Shown piece after piece: positions 54,209 through 63,054 of a DNA stretch of 64,000 nucleotides. Position numbers and translations under genes: made by a program. How positions within the stretch are numbered: the first letter of the stretch is position 1; each line of letters starts with the position of its first letter. This DNA is from Chitinophaga sancti (GTDB taxonomy: Bacteria; Bacteroidota; Bacteroidia; Chitinophagales; Chitinophagaceae). Location: positions 2,940,001 through 3,004,000 of the forward strand of contig NZ_CP139247.1 of assembly GCF_034087045.1 (NCBI RefSeq). The letters run 5' to 3'. The notes under the pieces are model-generated. The model saw only the letters and a list, made by a program, of their open reading frames with translations. It made no database searches and had not been told where the DNA came from.

Positions 54209-55384
54209 ATGGCAGAACCGCTTAAATATTTTCCCGTCAACTGGGTTGATGGTATGAAGATAAAGAAGCAGCATTTCGTTGAAACAGAAAACGCAATGCT
54301 GGATCAGATAAGGGATGCTATTTCCAGCGGCTTGCATGCGCAGAACTACGGATTGCTGCCTGCAAAAGCAGATAGTAAAGAATCATTACGTTGCTGGTTT
54401 GTGACCGATAACCAACAACAATGGAGAGTGAAACTCACTGAATGTCGTGCCGTTACCCCAGGTGGCGCAAGAATTGAAATTCCTGAACACACTGTACACT
54501 CGCTGAAATACGCTACTACTTTTCCAGAAGCTACATTTAACTGGGATCCACAGCATGCAGAAAATGCTTACTATATTCTCATACAGGTAAACCCCTTCAA
54601 TCGTCAGCCAAGCGGAGAACCATTGCTGCATGAAGATCCACCACGGTTACCATATGGCACACCAGAATATCATTTGTATGTAACACCTGCGTCCCAGTTG
54701 CCACAGGGACAGTTAGGCAGTTATCAGATGGTACTGGGGCGTATCAACATTGTAGATGGACGGCCGCAAATAGATGATGATTATATACCACCATGTACGA
54801 TGGTGTATGCGCATCCTGCATTGGCAGACCTGCACCAGGAGCTGGATCAGTTTCTTGGTCAGCTGGAACTCTATGGTGTGCACATTGTACAGAAAGTATA
54901 TGCACGTAATCAGAACAATGATCTGGCGCAAGTAGTACTGTACATCACAGAAAGATTAGTACAATACCTGGGCACACGTATTTCACAGTTCCGTTGGTTA
55001 GGTATTTATCAAACACCTGCAGCAATGCTGGAAGTGATAGCTGGACTGGCTCGTACCATGAAGAATGCGATCGATCAACGTGCCAGTGCAGGTAAAGAAG
55101 AATTGCTGAATTACTTTTCAGAATGGTGTGAACTGAAGCAGGGTGAGTTGGAAGCGCTGATGGTAAATTGTGCGAACATCCGTTACAAACACATAGATGT
55201 AAGAGAATGTCTTCAACCTATGATCCCTTTTGTACGTGCGATCAATAAGTTGTTCGAGAGCCTGAGCAGACTGGATTACATCGGTCGTAAGATGGACAGT
55301 GGCATCTTCGTAAAAGAAGAGTCAGCAGAGGATGCAGAATATTTACGTAAGCATAAAACCAGGAAATGGTTTTTCACAGATTGA
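54209..55384 (+). CDS. tssK: T6SS baseplate subunit TssK
   Basis: The ATG at 54209 gives 391 residues; the frame is open upstream into tssN without similarity. TssK links the baseplate to the membrane complex. The N-terminus YFPVNWVDGMKIKKQHFVET matches the VxWxxGMLLxPQHF-type signature of TssK, and QPMIPFVRAINKLFESLSRL is a helical C-terminal part. It lies between tssN and tssO. Confidence 0.9.
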   Translation: MAEPLKYFPVNWVDGMKIKKQHFVETENAMLDQIRDAISSGLHAQNYGLLPAKADSKESLRCWFVTDNQQQWRVKLTECRAVTPGGARIEIPEHTVHSLKYATTFPEATFNWDPQHAENAYYILIQVNPFNRQPSGEPLLHEDPPRLPYGTPEYHLYVTPASQLPQGQLGSYQMVLGRINIVDGRPQIDDDYIPPCTMVYAHPALADLHQELDQFLGQLELYGVHIVQKVYARNQNNDLAQVVLYITERLVQYLGTRISQFRWLGIYQTPAAMLEVIAGLARTMKNAIDQRASAGKEELLNYFSEWCELKQGELEALMVNCANIRYKHIDVRECLQPMIPFVRAINKLFESLSRLDYIGRKMDSGIFVKEESAEDAEYLRKHKTRKWFFTD

Positions 55385-55413
55385 TCATAATTTTCAACTC
55401 AATTTAATATCAC

Positions 55414-55926
55414 ATGCGTGTACTGAACAAGCAGGAAAGATTATCCGCTTTTTTATGGTTCCTGTTATTTTTTATCGTTACAGTAGGTCTGTTTGTACTG
55501 GCCATATTTTTCAACTTCCAGGTGCCAAGCCGTGAGAATGCAGAGCTGCGCAAGGAGCTGGCTACATTCCGCCAGGAGCAGGCATTTCAGGGAGAGTTTC
55601 TGGGTAAGCTGGAAAGAGTAAGAAACAATTTAGACTCCATCAACCTGCCAAACCAGAATGCGAATTATATGGATCAGGTCATTGCACAGGACCTGGTGAG
55701 TATGCGTAACTCTATACCTAAGGATGCGGTAACGCATTATGGCTTGTATGCAAACATCATACAGAACTGTCTTTTGTTGCAACAAAGTAAGCAGCAATTG
55801 CGTGGATTATCGAATGCACAACAGAGCATTGCCGAGCTGAAAGAGAAGATCAATGATCTGAATAAAGAATTGGAAAATGCCAGGAGCGAGCTGGATTACA
55901 ACAGGCAGTTAATGAGAAGCAGGTAA
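55414..55926 (+). CDS. tssO: T6SSiii membrane protein TssO
   Basis: A 170-residue protein with one membrane helix (AFLWFLLFFIVTVGLFVLAI, about residues 12-32) and a periplasmic part that is largely coiled coil (ELRKELATFRQEQ, LKEKINDLNKELENARSELD). This fits TssO, another subtype-iii membrane-complex component. It starts 29 nt after tssK. No TssQ- or TssR-like gene follows; the next gene is hcp. Confidence 0.87.
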   Translation: MRVLNKQERLSAFLWFLLFFIVTVGLFVLAIFFNFQVPSRENAELRKELATFRQEQAFQGEFLGKLERVRNNLDSINLPNQNANYMDQVIAQDLVSMRNSIPKDAVTHYGLYANIIQNCLLLQQSKQQLRGLSNAQQSIAELKEKINDLNKELENARSELDYNRQLMRSR

Positions 55927-56108
55927 TGATTTTATACATTTCATTAATGATAAATGATTAAAAATATAATTTGTTAAAGTGGTGTTTTAAGGCCTGTTAG
56001 GCTTGGCTATACGCGGAATTATATTTAATTTTAACCATCATAATTATATAAATAAATAAATAGCCCTTAATTGTTAATTCTTTATTGTAAACCTTAAACA
56101 TTTAACCC

Positions 56109-56498
56109 ATGTCATTCAAATCCGTGTTTGAAGTAGCAGGGAAACAGTTGGTTGTTAAACACTGTAGCTACGACCTCACCCAAGAAGTAGATGCAACTGG
56201 TCGCCCTTCAGCAATTACCCGTGGTGGCCGCATCCGTTTAATCGTTGAATCTAATGGCGACACTGATCTGTTCGAGTGGATGGTGAACAACTTCGAAAGG
56301 AAGGATGGTACTATCACTTTCTACAAGAGAGATTCAGATGCAAAGTTGAAATCGCTAAACTTCAAGGAAGGTTATCTGGTAAAGTTTGAAGAAACTTTTG
56401 ATTCAGATAATCAAAACCCGATGACGGTTGCATTCACTATCTCAGCCCGTGAAATTGCCATGGGTAACGCATCCCATATTAATGAATGGGTAAAGTAG
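56109..56498 (+). CDS. tssD: T6SS tube protein TssD (Hcp), copy 2
   Basis: A 129-residue Hcp closely related in pattern to copy 1: MSFKSVFEVAGKQLVVKHCS, LIVESNGDTDLFEWMVNNFE and TISAREIAMGNASHINEWVK. The second half diverges more. It has a 182-bp AT-rich leader and its own terminator, so it is probably a strong single-gene transcript. Two copies may give tubes or cargo carriers with different partners. Confidence 0.94.
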   Translation: MSFKSVFEVAGKQLVVKHCSYDLTQEVDATGRPSAITRGGRIRLIVESNGDTDLFEWMVNNFERKDGTITFYKRDSDAKLKSLNFKEGYLVKFEETFDSDNQNPMTVAFTISAREIAMGNASHINEWVK

Positions 56499-56536
56499 TG
56501 GTATGATTTGCTAAATGAAAATTATGCCTTTTAAGG

Positions 56537-56575
56537 AGCCCCTCTGCTGGCGCAGGGGGGCTTTATATTTTTTTT
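56537..56575 (+). terminator. Terminator of the second hcp gene
   Basis: AGCCCCTCTGC pairs with GCAGGGGGGCT around a TGGC loop, followed by a T-rich run. Confidence 0.85.
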
Positions 56576-56666
56576 GAAATTGCTATCAGCTTAAACAATT
56601 TCGTCTTCAACAAAAAAGAACTTTCCATCACTAAACAATACTATTTCCTTGCTGCCGCAGGCCCAC

Positions 56667-57401
56667 CTACTCCCGCCTGCTTTCAACAGTATATACAAAA
56701 CTATCCGCTCTATAGTAACCTATATTATACTCAATCGGTAAATCATTTTTATCATACACATATCTCCGTCTGAACAAAACCGGACTTCCTGCATCGATCT
56801 CTAATTTCGCTGCCACAAATTTATCTGCTGCTCTTGCACTCACTTCCTCTTTTGACAATGTTGCCACTACTCCATAATCCTTATCCAGGATATCATACAA
56901 CTGCCTCTTAAAATCTTCTTCTCCTGTCAACCCTATCCTGGGATGAAACCATGAAATAAAATAAACAAACGGTCCTTCCGGCGTTCCTCTCAATCGCTCT
57001 AATTTCAAGATCTTCTGATTAGCAGGAATACCAAAAAATGCCACCGCATCATTATCCGGCAACACCCACGTTACATGCAATTCAAAATTCCGCACTTTTA
57101 AGCCTCTTGCCTGCATCTCCTGTGTAAAGCTGATCCAGTTCTTCGCCTTAGAGCTGATCTTCTCCAAATCGGCCACTTTAGTACCTACACCTTTCTTTCT
57201 CACCAGCAATCCCTCGTACACCAGCTTATTCAACGCCTGCCGCAAGGTAGATCTCGATATCGCCAGTTGTTTCGCCAACTCCACCTCATTGGGCAAAAAC
57301 TGCCCGCCCGCGTACTTCGGATCCCTGATCATGTTGCGCAATAACTGCTCCGCCTGTATGTGTAAAGGAACTGGATTCTGATGATCAATACTTATTTCCA
57401 T
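56667..57401 (-). CDS. GntR/HutC-family repressor (UTRA domain)
   Basis: A 244-residue regulator. The winged helix-turn-helix spans about 8-75 (PNEVELAKQLAISRSTLRQA, then GLLVRKKGVGTKV) and the UTRA ligand domain about 95-235 (LKLERLRGTPEGPFVYFISW, GSPVLFRRRYVYDKNDLPIE). Such proteins release DNA on binding a sugar phosphate or other small ligand. It is divergent from the glycosidase gene with a 16-bp palindrome between them, so autoregulation and control of that gene are likely. Confidence 0.9.
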   Translation of the reverse strand: MEISIDHQNPVPLHIQAEQLLRNMIRDPKYAGGQFLPNEVELAKQLAISRSTLRQALNKLVYEGLLVRKKGVGTKVADLEKISSKAKNWISFTQEMQARGLKVRNFELHVTWVLPDNDAVAFFGIPANQKILKLERLRGTPEGPFVYFISWFHPRIGLTGEEDFKRQLYDILDKDYGVVATLSKEEVSARAADKFVAAKLEIDAGSPVLFRRRYVYDKNDLPIEYNIGYYRADSFVYTVESRRE

Positions 57402-57418
57402 CTGCCAAAATTAATCAT

Positions 57419-57426
57419 TATGTTTG
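57419..57426 (+). promoter_or_regulatory. -7 box (TATGTTTG) of the glycosidase gene
   Basis: TATGTTTG fits TAnnTTTG and directly abuts the palindromic operator candidate, which would cover the transcription start. Confidence 0.5.
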
Positions 57427-57441
57427 TATGTATATACATAC
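57426..57441. promoter_or_regulatory. 16-bp palindrome, probable GntR operator
   Basis: GTATGTATATACATAC is a perfect palindrome in the 40-bp gap between the GntR gene and the glycosidase gene. Its place right after the -7 box and before the ATG at 57443 is where a repressor would block the start of transcription. It also argues against the ATG at 57428, which lies inside it. Confidence 0.6.
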
Positions 57442-57442
57442 T

Positions 57443-58714
57443 ATGAGAAAAAAGGTCTTCTTCTTCGCTTTTATCATGCTTGCCGTGCTATCATCCGGCG
57501 CTCAAAACAAACAACTGGCCAATAAAATAATGGCAGATCACCGCCTCGACACCATTCAGGCCAGGTGCCTGCGGCTACTCACAGGGTTCACCGCCGGCAC
57601 CTCCTATGGGGAAGTCTGGATCAGGGATTTCAACACCTTTATCAACGGCTCTCTCGCCGTCCATGACAAAGAGAAGGTGAAAGAAATGCTCCTTCTCTTC
57701 TTCAAAATGCAGGGCAAAGATGGTAATGTCGTAGACGGCATGATCTCCAAACAAAAAGCACAGGCAGGATACGATTATATCTACTCCGCCCTCGCCCCTG
57801 AATGGGCCGCCCACAAAAATACCGTGGAAACAGATCAGGAATCCTCGTTGGTGCAGGCTGTATACAAATACATCAAACATACCAACGATACAAGCATCCT
57901 GCACATCGTCATCGATCACCAAACCGTGCTACAGCGCCTGGATGCAGCATTGCAATATGTACACAAAGCCCGCTGGTCAGCTAAATATCACCTTGTAACA
58001 GGTGCTACTACTATTGACTGGGGAGATGTACAACCTGAAAAAGGATGGGGTGTGGTGATCAATGACCATACAAAGTGGTCTATTGATATTTATGACAATG
58101 CGATGTACGCTATTGCACTCAAAGAATACGCGGAATTATCAAAAAACAGATCCTACCTCACCCAATACACCCAACTCAAAACCAACGTTCGCAAATACCT
58201 CTGGCAATCTGGCACTGGTAAGTATTTGCCACATCTCTACCTGAATGGCAGCCCTTTCTCTCCCGATTTCAAAGAAGAGGAAATCCTCTATACGGGTGGT
58301 TCTGCCTGCGCAATACTTGCGGGTTTTCACTCTCCGAAAGAGATCGCCGGCATTAATAAGCAAATGCTTAGGGCTGCTTCCAGAGAGAAATATGCCACCA
58401 TTGGCATCACCGTCTACCCGCCTTATCCTGAAAAGGAGTTTCCTAACATGAAACCTTATGTGTACCAGAATGCGGGTGACTGGTCCTGGTTTGGTGGTAG
58501 AATGGTACAAGCCCTCATTGAGCATGGCTTTGTCAAAGAAGCTTACGATGAACTCAGCCCGATGCTGGATCGTGCCCTTATCCACCATGGCTTTTATGAA
58601 TGGTATGATGTACAGACTGGCGAGCCAAAAGGTTCGGGGGATTTCAGGGGAGAGGCAGGGGTATTATATGATGCAATTGCGGTATTGAAAAACTGGGCCA
58701 ACCATCAAAAATAA
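57443..58714 (+). CDS. Secreted six-hairpin (alpha/alpha)6 glycosidase-like protein
   Basis: The ATG at 57443 gives 423 residues with a signal peptide (about 1-19, LSSGAQ). The rest is an (alpha/alpha)6 barrel: YGEVWIRDFNTFINGSLAVH and the segment TGATTIDWGDVQPEKGWGV contain acidic residues that could be catalytic, and YQNAGDWSWFGGRMVQALIE is conserved in six-hairpin glycosidases. The exact GH family and substrate cannot be assigned from sequence. It is probably controlled by the divergent GntR protein. Confidence 0.75.
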   Translation: MRKKVFFFAFIMLAVLSSGAQNKQLANKIMADHRLDTIQARCLRLLTGFTAGTSYGEVWIRDFNTFINGSLAVHDKEKVKEMLLLFFKMQGKDGNVVDGMISKQKAQAGYDYIYSALAPEWAAHKNTVETDQESSLVQAVYKYIKHTNDTSILHIVIDHQTVLQRLDAALQYVHKARWSAKYHLVTGATTIDWGDVQPEKGWGVVINDHTKWSIDIYDNAMYAIALKEYAELSKNRSYLTQYTQLKTNVRKYLWQSGTGKYLPHLYLNGSPFSPDFKEEEILYTGGSACAILAGFHSPKEIAGINKQMLRAASREKYATIGITVYPPYPEKEFPNMKPYVYQNAGDWSWFGGRMVQALIEHGFVKEAYDELSPMLDRALIHHGFYEWYDVQTGEPKGSGDFRGEAGVLYDAIAVLKNWANHQK

Positions 58715-58727
58715 ATTGCTTCTTGCT

Positions 58728-58753
58728 GATATGTCTATATGTTTGTACATATC
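58728..58753. promoter_or_regulatory. Second operator-like inverted repeat behind the glycosidase gene
   Basis: GATATGT and ACATATC form an inverted repeat around CTATATGTTTGT, which resembles the TATGTTTG-palindrome arrangement upstream of the same gene. It could be a second binding site for the GntR protein or a leftover promoter copy. Confidence 0.3.
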
Positions 58754-58787
58754 TGCAATGCCTAATGCGTGTCAACTCTATCAAAAA

Positions 58788-58830
58788 AGAGATACCATCC
58801 ATATCCATCCTGATACGGCCGGTATCTCTT
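58788..58830. terminator. Hairpin between the glycosidase and YceI genes
   Basis: AAGAGATACC pairs with GGTATCTCTT across a 23-nt loop in the convergent gap. Confidence 0.5.
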
Positions 58831-58885
58831 CCTGCAAAGCGTGTAAATATGATTAAAATGTAACTGCCAGCTGTATTAAAAAAAA

Positions 58886-59416
58886 TTAATTCACCGGAAC
58901 ATTCACCTCCATCTTAATAATATCATCCACCTTACCACCCGGTGTACCCACTCCAAAATCACTTCTGTTCACATCAAACTTCCCTGCGAAAGTTCCACCA
59001 CTACCGGTTTTCACAAATGTAAATGGTATAGAAAACGGCTTCTTCACACCATGCATTGTCAACTCACCTTTCGCTACATACCCACTACCTGATTTCGTAA
59101 TCTCTGTAGACGTAAATGCAATCGTCGGATATTTCTTCGCATCCAGCCACTTATCACCCTTCGCATGTGTATTCTTCAATCCATTACCGGTATTGATACT
59201 AGACACGTCAATGGTCACATCAAATTTAGAAGTATTCAGATGTTGCTCATCAAATACTACCTTGCCTTTCAGATCTTTAAAAATACCGTTGGCGCCAGCA
59301 GCAGAAAACTTTACAGCATAACCAGCAGCGATCTTATAATCTGGCCCGGAGAGAACCGTAAACGCTGATGCTACCAAAATAATAAGGGCAGTAACGGGAA
59401 GGAGGATTTTTTTCAT
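58886..59416 (-). CDS. Secreted YceI family protein
   Basis: A 176-residue protein with a signal peptide (1-22). The YceI lipocalin-like fold binds isoprenoid-type lipids: GIFKDLKGKVVFDEQHLNTS, SSINTGNGLKNTHAKGDKWL and LTMHGVKKPFSIPFTFVKTG, with the end DFGVGTPGGKVDDIIKMEVN. This whole set is characteristic. The actual ligand here is unknown. Single gene. Confidence 0.92.
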   Translation of the reverse strand: MKKILLPVTALIILVASAFTVLSGPDYKIAAGYAVKFSAAGANGIFKDLKGKVVFDEQHLNTSKFDVTIDVSSINTGNGLKNTHAKGDKWLDAKKYPTIAFTSTEITKSGSGYVAKGELTMHGVKKPFSIPFTFVKTGSGGTFAGKFDVNRSDFGVGTPGGKVDDIIKMEVNVPVN

Positions 59417-59464
59417 TGTACTTGTTTATTTAACCTAAAAGTATGCAAAAAAAGCACCAACAAA

Positions 59465-59492
59465 AACGGCTTTGCCATCAGGCAAAGCCGTT
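59465..59492. terminator. Terminator downstream of coaA
   Basis: A perfect 12-bp stem AACGGCTTTGCC with its complement and an ATCA loop. It lies between coaA and the YceI gene on the minus strand. Confidence 0.8.
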
Positions 59493-59568
59493 CAAAATAT
59501 TCTTTTAATATAGTTTTCAATACTGCTGCGAAAAGCATTCCCAACAATTAAAAAACAGCCTGCAAGTT

Positions 59569-60513
59569 TTAAGTCTTTCTTAACTTCAACGACTGTACAA
59601 AATGATGATTCCCCTTCTCCAATATCAAACTCGCCCTAAACCTTGTCGGTAATATATTCTGCACCAGATTCGGCTTATTGATCTCATTCCATATCTTCCT
59701 CGCAATCTCTTCTGACTCCACATCTGTCAAATGTGCATATCTGTGAAAATAAGACTCCGGATTCGCAAACGCCGTCGTCCTCAATGATTTAAACCGCTCT
59801 ATATACCATTGCTCCAAATCCTTATCTTCTGCATCCACAAAAATAGAAAAGTCAAAAAAGTCCGATACGAATATACTTGGCTCCGGTGACCCCAGTGGCC
59901 TCGGCCTCACCTGCAACACATTCACTCCCTCTACAATCACAATATCCGGCGATTCTACCCACTGCATTTCATTCGCCAGCACATCATATTCCAAATGACT
60001 ATACAGCGGCGCAGCCACCTTTTCTTTCCCTGATTTCAGATTCGCCAGAAACTGTACCAGCCTCCTGATATCATAACTCTCCGGAAACCCCTTTCTATTC
60101 ATAATCCCTCTCTGTTCCAATACCCTGTTCGGATATAGAAAACCATCTGTCGTTACCAACGCGACTCTCGGATGATTGGGAAACGCAGCCAGCAACCATT
60201 GCAATACACGCGCTGTAGTACTTTTCCCAACCGCCACACTTCCTGCAATTCCAATAATATAAGGCACTTTAGTCACCTTGCTTCCCAAAAAGGTATTCGT
60301 TGTTGCATGCAGTTCCTGCGCAGCTGTTACGTACAGATTTAACAATCGTGACAGCGGCACGTATATTTGTGTAACCTCTTCCTTTGTTAGCGGCTCATTT
60401 AACCCATGTAGCTTATCCAGATCTTTGATCAGGTGTTCCATGAGTTCATCACTTTTATTTGCCCATGCTTCACGGGCAATCGTGATATAGGGAGCGTAGT
60501 TGTTCCGTGTCAT
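59569..60513 (-). CDS. coaA: Pantothenate kinase, type I
   Basis: A 314-residue type I PanK, the first step of coenzyme A synthesis. The P-loop is [38 protein letters not shown] and [20 protein letters not shown] are family hallmarks, with [11 protein letters not shown] in the Walker B region. Bacteroidota often use type III PanK, so the type I form is notable but not exceptional. Single gene. Confidence 0.95.
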   Translation of the reverse strand: MTRNNYAPYITIAREAWANKSDELMEHLIKDLDKLHGLNEPLTKEEVTQIYVPLSRLLNLYVTAAQELHATTNTFLGSKVTKVPYIIGIAGSVAVGKSTTARVLQWLLAAFPNHPRVALVTTDGFLYPNRVLEQRGIMNRKGFPESYDIRRLVQFLANLKSGKEKVAAPLYSHLEYDVLANEMQWVESPDIVIVEGVNVLQVRPRPLGSPEPSIFVSDFFDFSIFVDAEDKDLEQWYIERFKSLRTTAFANPESYFHRYAHLTDVESEEIARKIWNEINKPNLVQNILPTRFRASLILEKGNHHFVQSLKLRKT

Positions 60514-60561
60514 TTAGTTTAGATGCTGTTGCCTGTTTATCGATTCCGTTGTTTCAGGGTG

Positions 60562-61920
60562 CTAAGCTATGTAAACCGTTTTAACATTCAAAAATTCATG
60601 TGTGCCTTCCAGGGAAAGTTCCCTGCCATATCCCGACTGTTTTACGCCCCCAAAAGGCAGACGGGCATCTGAGCGCACCATGGCATTGATAAATACATTG
60701 CCGCTATCGATCTGTACAGCCAGTTTTCTCGCTTTATCGAGGTCGCTGGTCCAGAGAGAAGCCCCCAGCCCATAGGGCGTCTGGTTCGCCAGTGCAACAG
60801 CATGTTGTTCATTATCAGCCTGAATGATAACAGCCAGTGGGCCGAATGTTTCTTCGTCAAAGGCTGTCATGCCTGGTTTTACACCGCTGAGCAGGGTAGG
60901 AGCGAAATTCGCACCCGAACGCTGCCCCCCTGTGATCAGTTTCGCACCCTGTTCTATGCTCTGATGTAACTGATGTCCTAACTCCGTTGCCAGATCCGGA
61001 CGGGCCATTGGCCCCATGTCAATTTTCTGCAAGGTAGGATCTCCCTGGCTCATTTGCTGTATGAGTGTGGTCACCTGTTCTGTAAATGCGTCAGCTATTG
61101 CCTGGTCTACAATCCAGCGCTTTGCAGCGATGCAGGACTGACCGGCGTTCTGAAAACGGGCCTTCACAGCTGTACGTGCTGCCTCTTCCAGGTTTGCATC
61201 TTTCAACACGATGAAGGGATCGCTGCCCCCCAGTTCCAATACCGTCTTTTTAATATATTTTCCTGCCAGCCCGGCTACGCTCTGACCTGCAGCAGTACTA
61301 CCTGTGAGGGTCACACCCTGTACACGATCGTCGGCAATCAGTGGTTCTATATGTTTGGAATTCACCAGCACGGTTTGAAATACGCCTTCGGGGAAGCCAG
61401 CTTCTAAAAATACCTGCTCAATGGCCAGTGCACAACCGCTTACATTGCTGGCATGCTTGAGTATACCTGCATTGCCGGCAAGAATATTAGGAATGGCAAA
61501 ACGGAACACCTGCCAGTAAGGGAAATTCCACGGCATAATAGCCAGAATTATACCTTTTGGCTCATATGCCACATAGCTCTGCTGCCCATCAGATTTGATG
61601 ATTTTTGAGGCCAGCATGCTACCAATATTTTGTACATAATATTCAGCAGAGGTTGCGCATTTTAATACTTCAGCTTTTGCTTCTTTTAGTGTTTTTCCCA
61701 TTTCCCGGGTGATGATCGCAGCGTGTTCATCGGCTTTCTCTTTCAGCACATCCGCGAGTTTTTGCATCCAGGCACCACGCTGCTCCAGTGAAGTCTGCTT
61801 CAATGCCTGATATGCCTGATGACCTTTAACAAGTTTCTCTTCCAGTTCTGATGCTGTGTGCGCTGTATATTCAGCAATGGTTTCCTGTGTATATGGGTTA
61901 ATACTCTTAAAGGTACTCAT
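60562..61920 (-). CDS. NAD(P)-dependent succinate-semialdehyde dehydrogenase-like aldehyde dehydrogenase
   Basis: A 452-residue ALDH. The catalytic Cys lies in FQNAGQSCIAAKRWIV and the general-base Glu in KKTVLELGGSDPFIV; the nucleotide site is LTGSTAAGQSVAGLAGKYIK. The short length and NPYTQETIAEY start match the GabD-like group that oxidises succinate semialdehyde. The AraC regulator gene lies 28 nt upstream on the same strand, so the two are probably co-transcribed. Confidence 0.87.
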   Translation of the reverse strand: MSTFKSINPYTQETIAEYTAHTASELEEKLVKGHQAYQALKQTSLEQRGAWMQKLADVLKEKADEHAAIITREMGKTLKEAKAEVLKCATSAEYYVQNIGSMLASKIIKSDGQQSYVAYEPKGIILAIMPWNFPYWQVFRFAIPNILAGNAGILKHASNVSGCALAIEQVFLEAGFPEGVFQTVLVNSKHIEPLIADDRVQGVTLTGSTAAGQSVAGLAGKYIKKTVLELGGSDPFIVLKDANLEEAARTAVKARFQNAGQSCIAAKRWIVDQAIADAFTEQVTTLIQQMSQGDPTLQKIDMGPMARPDLATELGHQLHQSIEQGAKLITGGQRSGANFAPTLLSGVKPGMTAFDEETFGPLAVIIQADNEQHAVALANQTPYGLGASLWTSDLDKARKLAVQIDSGNVFINAMVRSDARLPFGGVKQSGYGRELSLEGTHEFLNVKTVYIA

Positions 61921-61948
61921 GTGAATAAAGTTTTGATAAAAGTAAGGA

Positions 61949-62935
61949 TTATAATTGCTTGAACTGATCAGGAGCGCAATTATAGTACCGGGTAAAACTA
62001 TTCACAAATGCAGCTACATGGCTATACCCTGTTTCATCTGCCACCAGCTGCAAATCAATCTCCGGCAATGTTAATAATGCCGCCGCTTTTTCCAGTCGCC
62101 ATAAGATGACGAATGCATCTACGCTGGTGCCATATAAATGTCTGAATCCATATTGTAATTTCTCCTCAGAGATATCAAACAACTCACACAATTCCGAAAT
62201 TTGCACACCAATTGTATTCGCTTTGATATATGCTTTCGCACTATCAATACTATTGATATCTTCGTTCGTCAATGGTTGATATTCCAATGGCGGATATTGT
62301 AACTGTGCAAAGAAATGCACTAACAATAATTCACATTGTTTGCTGATATACCTGCTACGTGCATATTCATTACACCCCAATGGATTTCGTATCTGTTCAA
62401 GTAGCAACGAAGCATATGCATCCAGTGCTACAGGTGCTGCATTAATTACACCACCATGTAGATTCTCAGCTATGGCAGGTAGGATGGTTTGTTCAATAAA
62501 TGTAGGTTCCGCAAATAATGGTAGTTGTGCTTCACCGAATTCAATGTTTAAAAAACAATGCGTACCTGGATGTATAGACACTGCTTTCTCTTCATGCGTT
62601 ACATAAAATAAATTCAGATCTCCCTGTTGCACATGCTCTGGTATTCCGCCACGCATGGCAGAATGCACATTGAGCGAAGAAAGCGTAACAGCCAGGTGCA
62701 AACCAGGATGATCTACATGGGGATGAATATCTGTCACCTGTGAAGTGATTACGTGATGCTGCCATACACGAAAAGGAGTTGCTTCCAGCAATTGCTTAAA
62801 TACAAATACGCGGGCATTGCCGTATACCGTTCTTCTTGCATGGGGAACAATATAGGAATGCATAATTTCGGGGACATTCTCTACCTGGATGAAGTCTGCG
62901 AAAATTTGTTGTTCTGCCTGTCTGATTAAATTCAT
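61949..62935 (-). CDS. AraC family transcriptional regulator
   Basis: A 328-residue protein with a C-terminal double helix-turn-helix: ISELCELFDISEEKLQYGFR and LQLVADETGYSHVAAFVNSF, then TRYYNCAPDQFKQL. The N-terminal 200 residues form a likely ligand domain with several His (IHPHVDHPGLHLAV) but are not recognised. It lies directly upstream of the aldehyde dehydrogenase gene and divergent from the TonB receptor gene, so either could be its target. Confidence 0.85.
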   Translation of the reverse strand: MNLIRQAEQQIFADFIQVENVPEIMHSYIVPHARRTVYGNARVFVFKQLLEATPFRVWQHHVITSQVTDIHPHVDHPGLHLAVTLSSLNVHSAMRGGIPEHVQQGDLNLFYVTHEEKAVSIHPGTHCFLNIEFGEAQLPLFAEPTFIEQTILPAIAENLHGGVINAAPVALDAYASLLLEQIRNPLGCNEYARSRYISKQCELLLVHFFAQLQYPPLEYQPLTNEDINSIDSAKAYIKANTIGVQISELCELFDISEEKLQYGFRHLYGTSVDAFVILWRLEKAAALLTLPEIDLQLVADETGYSHVAAFVNSFTRYYNCAPDQFKQL

Positions 62936-63054
62936 ATCAGATATAAGTCGATTGACTAAAGCGATTGGTACTCAAAAATACTCATAATTATGTGAGTAGT
63001 AATAGTATGCGACAAATTGGGTATATTTAAATTAATCACCCAAACCTGTAAATA

